Below, in pieces: positions 58,097 through 64,000 of a DNA stretch of 64,000 bases. Source of the stretch: Dolichospermum compactum NIES-806 (GTDB taxonomy: Bacteria; Cyanobacteriota; Cyanobacteriia; Cyanobacteriales; Nostocaceae). Both the position numbers and the translations under genes were made by a program. The DNA lies in contig NZ_AP018316.1 in the NCBI RefSeq assembly GCF_002368115.1, positions 790,486 to 854,485 of the forward strand. Reading direction: 5' to 3'. Position 1 is the first letter of the stretch, and every line of letters begins with the position of its first letter. The notes under the pieces are model-generated. The model was not told where the DNA came from. It did no database searches and saw only the letters and a list, made by a program, of their open reading frames with translations.

Positions 58097-59491
58097 ATGA
58101 AAATTAAAATCAAAAATCTTGGCGCTTTAAAACAGGCAGAATTTTCACTTGGTGAACTGACACTCATTTGTGGATACAACAATACGGGGAAGACTTACGC
58201 CACTTACGCGCTGTTTGGCTTTTTATATACTTGGCGCAAGATGTTTTCGATTAAAATCAACGACGACAAGATTGAGCAACTCCTTGCTGACGGTGTACTT
58301 CGTCTTGATATACAGGAATATGTTAATCAGGTTGAGCAGATTGTGACTCAAGGTTGTCAGGCATATACCCAGGAATTACCGAAGATTTTTGCAGCATCGG
58401 CTGAACGATTTAAGGAATCAGAATTTCAAGTAAGCCTAAACATAGAAAATATACGTTTATCAAAGAAATTTGATCTGGAAATTGGCTCTGGTGAAGTATC
58501 ACTGTTCTCTATTACTAAAAGTGAAGAAAGCACAGAATTAGTTGCAACTTTGCTTATTGAGAAAGAGAAAGTAAAAATACCCACCGAAATTCTTAAGCGC
58601 ATTATTGGCGACGCTCTCAAAGATATTATTTTCGATCCGCTTTTCCCTCGTCCTTTCATCGCCAGTAGCGAACGAACAGGTGCAGCCATTTTTCGTAAAG
58701 ACTTGAATTTTGACCGCAATCGCTTATTTGAAGAAATAGGTCAGGGTGGACAAAATATTGATCGAATGGAACTTCTACTTAAAGATTATGGAGATTATGC
58801 CCTGCCAATAAAAACAAATGTAGATTTTATCCGGCAACTTGAAAGTATTGTCAAAAAAAGTAGTTTTGTTGCTGAAAATCATCCTGATGTACTGGCAGAT
58901 TTCGCTGACATTATCGGCGGTGAGTACACCGTTACCCGCAACGATGAGCTTTATTACCAGCCAAAGGGTAAACGAGTTAAGCTTTCTATGGATGAAAGTT
59001 CTAGTGCCGTGCGTTCTTTGCTAGACATCGGATTTTACTTAAGACATGAAGCTAAACTTGGCGATTTACTAATGGTAGATGAACCTGAACTAAATCTACA
59101 CCCTGAAAATCAGCGTCGAGTTGCACGACTTTTTGCTCGACTGGTTAACTTGGGGATTAAGGTTTTTATCACTACCCACAGTGATTACATTATTAAAGAA
59201 CTGAACACCCTGATCATGCTCAATCATGATAAACCTCATCTCAAACGAATTGCTGAACAAGAAGGTTATCCTTTAGAAGAACTAATTTCTTCGGAAAAAA
59301 TCAAAGTCTACATTGCAGAAGAAGCATATACAACAGTAACAACAGTGGGGGGAAAGACAAAAAGAACTAAAGGACAAACTCTGATACCAGCCGACATCAG
59401 CCCAGAATTGGGTATTGAAGCCCGCAGTTTTGATATAACCATTGAAACAATGAATCGGATTCAGGAAGCAATTGTTTGGGGTGAGGAGTAA
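58097..59491 (+). CDS. OLD-like AAA ATPase
   Basis: This 464-residue protein resembles the AAA_15/AAA_21-type ATPases of the OLD group. The Walker A is GYNNTGKT (residues 26-33) directly after LGELTLIC. A long insert follows (about 60-220) with charged helices and SSERTGAAIF. LSMDESSSAVRSLLDIG is the signature-like segment before LMVDEPELNLHPENQRRV (Walker B, about 325-336) and ITTHSDYIIKELN (about 358-370). It has no TOPRIM nuclease domain. The stop overlaps the next ATG (TAATG), so the two proteins should work together. It interrupts a permease gene pair. Confidence 0.85.
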   Translation: MKIKIKNLGALKQAEFSLGELTLICGYNNTGKTYATYALFGFLYTWRKMFSIKINDDKIEQLLADGVLRLDIQEYVNQVEQIVTQGCQAYTQELPKIFAASAERFKESEFQVSLNIENIRLSKKFDLEIGSGEVSLFSITKSEESTELVATLLIEKEKVKIPTEILKRIIGDALKDIIFDPLFPRPFIASSERTGAAIFRKDLNFDRNRLFEEIGQGGQNIDRMELLLKDYGDYALPIKTNVDFIRQLESIVKKSSFVAENHPDVLADFADIIGGEYTVTRNDELYYQPKGKRVKLSMDESSSAVRSLLDIGFYLRHEAKLGDLLMVDEPELNLHPENQRRVARLFARLVNLGIKVFITTHSDYIIKELNTLIMLNHDKPHLKRIAEQEGYPLEELISSEKIKVYIAEEAYTTVTTVGGKTKRTKGQTLIPADISPELGIEARSFDITIETMNRIQEAIVWGEE

Positions 59492-60054
59492 TGTCTGATA
59501 TTGCTATCCTCAAAAAAATGATTAAGGAAGATGCTACAGTTCCATTAGAAGAGAAAAATGGCAAAAATATAGTTACGCTTATAGAGCCTGATCTTCCCGA
59601 CTGTTGTGTAACAATTCATAAAATGCCCCATAATAATGATGTTATTATTATCAAGGCAGATAAATTTAAGTCACCAGATACAGTGTTTATTGGCTCAAAA
59701 GGTGAGTGTAAGCGTGCCGATTTTGTCATCATCGCCGATACTGGCACAAAAAAGGTAATTCTCTGTATTGAGATGAAGATGAAAACAGAGACAAGCACAG
59801 AGAAGAAAATTATTGAGCAACTTAAGGGTGCAAAGTGTTTTGCCACCTATTGTCAGAAAATTGGCAAAGAGTTTTGGGCGCAATCGACATTCCTTGACAG
59901 TTATGTTTATCGCTTCGTCACTATCAGAAATATCAACATTCATAAGAGACCAACGCGTGAGAAACAAACGCTTACTCATGATAGTCCAGAAAAGATGCTA
60001 AAAATTAGCTCTCCGAAAGGTCTTCAATTTGATCGTTTGATTGGAGGTAGATAG
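59491..60054 (+). CDS. putative PD-(D/E)XK-type partner of the AAA ATPase
   Basis: The 187-residue protein is not recognised as a named family. ECKRADFVIIADTGTKKVIL followed by CIEMKMK gives an Asp (about 77) and a Glu-x-Lys (about 94-96), the D...ExK pattern of PD-(D/E)XK nucleases. A Gln-rich helix EKKIIEQLKGAKCFATYCQK follows as usual. The first 60 residues are a separate strand-rich part. The GTGAGGAGTAATG junction has the ribosome site inside the ATPase stop, so the expression is coupled. A nuclease role is an inference. Confidence 0.7.
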   Translation: MSDIAILKKMIKEDATVPLEEKNGKNIVTLIEPDLPDCCVTIHKMPHNNDVIIIKADKFKSPDTVFIGSKGECKRADFVIIADTGTKKVILCIEMKMKTETSTEKKIIEQLKGAKCFATYCQKIGKEFWAQSTFLDSYVYRFVTIRNINIHKRPTREKQTLTHDSPEKMLKISSPKGLQFDRLIGGR

Positions 60055-60084
60055 AAAATAGAACTGCATAAGTTATTAATAATA

Positions 60085-60150
60085 TTATATACTGCATTGA
60101 ATAATTTTTTCTACTTCCGCTTGGTATGGGGTTACTAAAAGTCTAGACAT
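60085..60150 (-). pseudogene. possible N-terminal stub of a type ISP-like restriction enzyme
   Basis: ATG 60150 opens a 21-residue frame, MSRLLVTPYQAEVEKIIQCS and one more residue, before TAA. TPYQAEVEKIIQ is like the start of large type ISP restriction-modification proteins as I remember them. Only this piece is left. It lies between the nuclease-like gene and the DppC gene. Confidence 0.35.
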
Positions 60151-60192
60151 AATTGAAAACCATTGGATAAGGTTGTAAATTAAATTGAACAC

Positions 60193-60224
60193 AGATTCCC
60201 AACTTCTTCAAAAATCGGGAATCT
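60193..60224. terminator. dispersed hairpin copy between convergent genes
   Basis: AGATTCCC and GGGAATCT pair around AACTTCTTCAAAAATC. It lies 6 bases from the DppC stop and 139 bases after the nuclease-like gene, so it may end both transcripts. Confidence 0.55.
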
Positions 60225-60230
60225 AACTAA

Positions 60231-61346
60231 CTACCTTTGCAAACTGCGAGGATCAAGAGCATCTCTCAAACCATCACCTAATACATTGAATGACAAAACG
60301 GTGATAATAATCAGAATTGCCGGCGGTAAAATTAGCCAAGGTTGTAATACCAAAATAGAAGCATTACTAGCTAAAGAAAGCATATTTCCCCAAGAAGGAT
60401 CAGGTTGTTGAATACCTAAACCAATTAAACTTAATACTGCTTCTGCTCCAATAAAACTAGGAATTGTTAAAGTAGCAGAAATAATGATGTAAGTTGCAGT
60501 TTGTGGTAAAACATGACGAACAATAATATAAATGGGATTACCACCCATTACCTTTGCTGCTTGCACAAATTCGAGTTCTTTGATTGATAATACCTGTCCG
60601 CGAATTATCCTCGCTAAACCTGCCCAACTAATTACAGAAGTAATCAAAATAATTAATAAAAATCGCTGAGTGCTGGTTAATTTTGGACTCAAAATCCCTG
60701 ATAGTGCTACTAATAAATAAATACTCGGAAAGGTCATCAATACTTCTGCTAAACGCATGATGATACTATCAATTATTCCGCCAAAATAGCCGGAAATACC
60801 ACCAATAAGCAAAGCCAATGGATAGGTAATGATAATCCCAAAAATACCAATAAACATACTAATGCGACCACCATGCAACAGCCGACTAAATTGGTCGCGT
60901 CCTTGTTCATCTGTTCCCAAAATATTCAATTTTGCGTCACCAATAACCCCAAACAAATGCCAATTTAAAGAAATACCAGGAATAATTGTGACTTCCTGCC
61001 ATTTTGGTGGGAGGGAAATAGTCAAGTTGAATAATTGATATTTAGGTCCAGTCACAAATAATCTTAATGGTGAAGGTTTTGTCTGGTCTATAATTATTTT
61101 TCTTTCCCCGGTTTCTAAGTTAGTATCGCCTTGTGTTGTAGGATATACGTGGGGTCCAATAAACTGCCCTGATTGAGACACCCAATGAATTTGAGTGGGT
61201 GGGAGTAGTGAACCATTGGTTTGTGAATCATAAGGGTTATAAGGAGCGATGAAATCAGCACCAATTACTGCTAAATAGAAACATAAGAGGACAATTGCCC
61301 CAGTTCGTGCTAAAGGGTTTTTGTTGAGTCGTTGCCACCAATTCAT
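60231..61346 (-). CDS. ABC transporter permease, DppC-like
   Basis: The 371-residue permease starts MNWWQRLNKNPLARTGAIVL with a first membrane span. A large periplasmic part follows (ILGTDEQGRDQFSRLLHGGR is the DppC hallmark), then five spans. The EAA loop is ELEFVQAAKVMGGNPIYIIV. The end, NVLGDGLRDALDPR, is typical. The long periplasmic insert (about 60-140) is larger than in E. coli DppC. It probably works with the DppB-like permease and binding protein at 55.2-58 kb, although it is on the other strand. Confidence 0.93.
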   Translation of the reverse strand: MNWWQRLNKNPLARTGAIVLLCFYLAVIGADFIAPYNPYDSQTNGSLLPPTQIHWVSQSGQFIGPHVYPTTQGDTNLETGERKIIIDQTKPSPLRLFVTGPKYQLFNLTISLPPKWQEVTIIPGISLNWHLFGVIGDAKLNILGTDEQGRDQFSRLLHGGRISMFIGIFGIIITYPLALLIGGISGYFGGIIDSIIMRLAEVLMTFPSIYLLVALSGILSPKLTSTQRFLLIILITSVISWAGLARIIRGQVLSIKELEFVQAAKVMGGNPIYIIVRHVLPQTATYIIISATLTIPSFIGAEAVLSLIGLGIQQPDPSWGNMLSLASNASILVLQPWLILPPAILIIITVLSFNVLGDGLRDALDPRSLQR

Positions 61347-61431
61347 AGTTTTTGACGTAAAAGTTAATGTTGATTAATTGTTGATAAAAGTATATATCAA
61401 TAGATTAGATAAAAAACCGCAAACCTATTTT

Positions 61432-62583
61432 ATGAATAACCTGCATCACCATCGGTCACAATTTCCCGCTTTAAGTAATAAGCTTTATTTTAACTACGGA
61501 GGACAAGGTCCAATGCCGCAAAGGGCTATGGATGCCATTACCCAATCTCAAGCACATATTCAAAGTATAGGGCCTTTTGGGAGTGATGCTTATGCTTGGA
61601 TTGCACCGCAAATACAAGCCAGTCGGGAGGCGATCGCCTCTATACTAAATGTACTATCTGATACAATAACTCTCACTGGTAATGTCACAGTCGGTTGTAA
61701 CATTGCGATGTGGGGCATTGATTGGCAACCCGGTGATCATCTTCTCCTTTCTGACTGTGAACACCCTGGAGTCATTGCCACCGCCCAAGAAATTGCCCGC
61801 AGATTTGCCATAGAGGTTACTACCTGTCCCTTAATGGCTACTTTAAATGAGGGGAATCCCATTAGTATTATTGCTGAAAACCTCCGTCCCAAAACCCGCT
61901 TAGTAGTTTTAAGTCATGTCCTATGGAATACAGGTCAAGTCCTACCCATTTATAAAATTGTACAAGTATGCAAAAGCAATAATTCTCTGTTATTGATAGA
62001 TGCGGCTCAATCAGTGGGCGTTCTCCCTTTGGATTTAACTGCTTTGGGTGTAGATTTTTATGCCTTTACTGGTCACAAATGGTTATGTGGTCCCGCTGGT
62101 GTGGGTGGTTTATATGTGCGTCCTGAAGCCAGGGAAAATCTCTCCCCTACTTTTATTGGCTTAAATGGAGTAATTACTAATAATCAAGCCCAACCGACGG
62201 GTTGGCAACCAGATGGACGCAGATATGAAGTATCTACTTTACCAACTTCATTGTATATTGGTTTAAAAGAAGCAATTACAATTCATGAACAATGGGGAAC
62301 GGCACAGGAAAGATATGAGCAAATTTGCAAAAATAGTAATTATCTCTGGCAAAAATTAAACTCTTTACCTAATGTTAAATGTTTAAAAAATTCACCTCCA
62401 CAAAGTGGATTAGTTTCCTTTCAATTAACTAATCAGCCTAGTTATAAATTAGTGCAATCTCTAGAGTCGGAAAATATTTTAACGCGCACAATTGCCAATC
62501 CTAATTGCATTCGCATAAGTGTTCATTACTTAAGTTTAGAATTAGAAATTGACAAATTAATAACAGCTATAAAAGGCGACTAG
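61432..62583 (+). CDS. class V aminotransferase (cysteine desulfurase/isopenicillin N epimerase-like)
   Basis: The 383-residue PLP enzyme from ATG 61432 starts MNNLHHHRSQFPALSNKLYF, then NYGGQGPMPQRAMDAI. LLLIDAAQSVGVLPLDL holds the Asp that binds PLP, and FYAFTGHKWLCGPAGVGGLY holds the catalytic Lys. The upstream in-frame TTG at 61378 is unlikely. Substrate uncertain: it resembles cysteine desulfurase-like or EgtE-type lyases. It is 85 bases from the divergent permease gene. Confidence 0.88.
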   Translation: MNNLHHHRSQFPALSNKLYFNYGGQGPMPQRAMDAITQSQAHIQSIGPFGSDAYAWIAPQIQASREAIASILNVLSDTITLTGNVTVGCNIAMWGIDWQPGDHLLLSDCEHPGVIATAQEIARRFAIEVTTCPLMATLNEGNPISIIAENLRPKTRLVVLSHVLWNTGQVLPIYKIVQVCKSNNSLLLIDAAQSVGVLPLDLTALGVDFYAFTGHKWLCGPAGVGGLYVRPEARENLSPTFIGLNGVITNNQAQPTGWQPDGRRYEVSTLPTSLYIGLKEAITIHEQWGTAQERYEQICKNSNYLWQKLNSLPNVKCLKNSPPQSGLVSFQLTNQPSYKLVQSLESENILTRTIANPNCIRISVHYLSLELEIDKLITAIKGD

Positions 62584-62709
62584 AAGTCGCAGCTAAACAG
62601 ACAAAACCTACCTGCGTGGGTTAAATTAGATTAGTCCGCGACGGCGGACTTCGCTTGTGTAGTAGTGATTTCCAATCGCCTAATACTATTCTTCACCTTG
62701 TTTTAAATC

Positions 62710-63795
62710 ATGAAACGACCAACTATATACATAGCAATCACAAATCACGGTTTTGGTCATGCTACCCGCACAGCTTCCATCGCTAACACCATCCAAAAAT
62801 TATATCCTGAAGTATTATTAATTCTAGTCACCACTGCACCTCGCTGGTTACTGGAATCTTATATAGAAGGTGATTTTATTTTACGTCAACGGGCGTTTGA
62901 TTTAGGTGTGATTCAAGCTGATAGTTTGACAATGGATAAACCAGCAACTTTAGCAAAACTGCGAGAAATTCAAAAAAATTACCACTCCTTAATTGCTTCA
63001 GAAGTTAACTTTATTCGTCAAAATCGTGTTGATTTAATTTTAGCAGATATTCCTTTTCTGTCGGCTGGATTTGCTGAAGCTACGAATATTCCTTGCTGGA
63101 TGATTAGTAACTTTGGTTGGGATTTTATCTATCGAGATTGGGGGGGAGAATTTACGGAAATGGCTGATTGGATTAGTGATTGGTATGGAAAATGCGATCG
63201 CCTATTTCGTCTTCCTTTCCATGAACCTATGTCAGCATTTACTAACATTACAGATGTAGGTTTAACTGGTGGTTCTCCCCATTTTACTATTGATGAATTA
63301 CGGACTAATTGGGGAATAACCACATCCTTAGAAAAAACTATCTTAATGACATTTGGCGGCTTAGGTTTGCAAGAAATTCCTTATACTAATATCAGCAAAT
63401 TTTCCGACTGGCAATTTATCACTTTCGATGCCTCAGCCCCAGATTTACCTAACTTAATTAAAGTTACAAATCGTCAATACCGTCCTGTAGATTTTATGCC
63501 GATTTGCAGAAGAATCATCTCTAAACCTGGATATGGGACATTTTCAGAAGCTACCCGTCTAGAAATACCAGTTGTCACTATTCCCCGTGATGATTTTGCC
63601 GAAGCAGCTTTTATGTTAGCCGGAATTGCTAACTACAACCACCATCAACTTCTTACAGCACCAGAATTTTTTCAAGGAGATTGGGATTTTCTTTATCAGT
63701 TACCCCAAACACCAAAGCAACCTAACATTGTCACTAAAGATGGGAATGAAACAATAGCCAAAGCTGTGATAGATTATTTAGAGACAAATATATAA
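62710..63795 (+). CDS. MurG/UGT-like glycosyltransferase
   Basis: This 361-residue GT-B-fold protein starts YIAITNHGFGHATRTASIAN, with the Gly-rich loop (NHGFGHATR). LILADIPFLSAGFAEATNIP and MTFGGLGLQEIP are inner strands. RIISKPGYGTFSEATRLEIP is the C-terminal nucleotide-sugar-binding segment. The product and substrate are unknown. The next gene follows 17 bases later on the same strand, possibly in one transcript. Confidence 0.75.
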   Translation: MKRPTIYIAITNHGFGHATRTASIANTIQKLYPEVLLILVTTAPRWLLESYIEGDFILRQRAFDLGVIQADSLTMDKPATLAKLREIQKNYHSLIASEVNFIRQNRVDLILADIPFLSAGFAEATNIPCWMISNFGWDFIYRDWGGEFTEMADWISDWYGKCDRLFRLPFHEPMSAFTNITDVGLTGGSPHFTIDELRTNWGITTSLEKTILMTFGGLGLQEIPYTNISKFSDWQFITFDASAPDLPNLIKVTNRQYRPVDFMPICRRIISKPGYGTFSEATRLEIPVVTIPRDDFAEAAFMLAGIANYNHHQLLTAPEFFQGDWDFLYQLPQTPKQPNIVTKDGNETIAKAVIDYLETNI

Positions 63796-63812
63796 ACTAA
63801 TCTAAACTAGCC

Positions 63813-64000
63813 ATGACCCACTACCAAAAACTATTAAGAGTTCCCACCAATGGAAAATCATTTCACAATATTACCGCCAAAATTGAAGCTATTGTTGCCG
63901 AGTCTGGTATAGAAACTGGGCTTTGTAGTTTATTTTTACGTCACACCTCAGCTAGTTTAGTAATTCAAGAAAATGCTGATCCTGATGTATTAGTTGATTT
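63813..64000 (+). CDS. YjbQ/UPF0047 family protein, cut by the window end
   Basis: Only the first 62 residues are inside the window: MTHYQKLLRVPTNGKSFHNI and so on to LRHTSASLVIQENADPDVLV. HTSASLVIQENADP is the family hallmark; the His and Asn residues are likely catalytic. Homologues have thiamine-phosphate-synthase-like activity. The usual length is about 140, so about half is missing. Confidence 0.9.
   Translation, partial: MTHYQKLLRVPTNGKSFHNITAKIEAIVAESGIETGLCSLFLRHTSASLVIQENADPDVLVD

Noticed and set aside
58426..58719. 97-residue antisense frame in the ATPase gene
   Set aside because: Shadow of the ATPase frame; no independent start or family.

Overview
The window is chromosomal DNA of a filamentous, probably heterocyst-forming cyanobacterium (Nostocales, Anabaena/Dolichospermum/Aphanizomenon-like). 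The evidence is phosphoribulokinase, a ferredoxin-NADP reductase with an N-terminal phycobilisome-linker domain (petH), a CAAD-domain protein, a Psb32-like TPM protein, a phytyl-phosphate kinase homologue, many HIP1 octamers (GCGATCGC), xisH/xisI genes and the 7-bp tandem repeats typical of Nostocales. The DNA is AT-rich and full of small palindromic and MITE-like repeats. The genus is an inference.

Layout. 1-1.4 kb: a decayed edge with a hypothetical gene, a broken xisH-xisI pair and a transposase remnant. 1.4-7.1 kb: mutL, a rhodanese-like gene, an adenosine-deaminase-like gene, a secreted pentapeptide-repeat protein, metK. 7.4-14.4 kb: an accessory, conflict-type island holding a CHAT-protease/AAA protein, a HicB-HicA toxin-antitoxin pair, a second AAA protein with a membrane span and a C-terminal GUN4 domain, a broken VapBC-like pair, then xisH-xisI and an orphan trypco1-like gene that share a duplicated leader. 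14.8-20 kb: prk, petH, hom. 20-23.3 kb: a frameshifted RTX-type repeat gene and a DUF4347 stub. 23.8-28.8 kb: CAAD protein, UvrD/PcrA helicase, lipase. 28.8-30.5 kb: VOC protein and decayed nuclease-type genes, including a DUF2887-like gene with an internal stop and a tandemly duplicated 3' end. 30.6-49.4 kb: mostly housekeeping genes (VTE6-like, PPIase plus ABC exporter, ROK kinase, sucrase/ferredoxin-like, psb32-like, cobH, dapB, ftsW, proB, pheS, surE, a metallo-hydrolase). 49.6-51.9 kb: an aroA fragment, an NB-ARC-like scar, a complete IS4-type element, an HNH gene. 52-57.9 kb: aroA, a thioredoxin-like protein, a peptide-type ABC binding protein and DppB-like permease. 58.1-60.2 kb: a two-gene ATPase plus PD-(D/E)XK-like cassette with a possible restriction-enzyme stub beside it. 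60.2-64 kb: DppC-like permease, class V aminotransferase, glycosyltransferase, start of a YjbQ-family gene.

How the genes relate. Housekeeping genes are mostly single units on alternating strands. The peptide-type ABC genes (55-61 kb) look like one transporter whose second permease lies on the other side of the ATPase/nuclease cassette. The strongest candidates for an undescribed system are the CHAT-AAA / HicBA / AAA-TM-GUN4 cluster (7.4-12.2 kb) and the OLD-like ATPase plus putative nuclease pair (58.1-60.05 kb). Both look like defence or programmed-response modules. All functions are read from motifs by eye; no database search was run.
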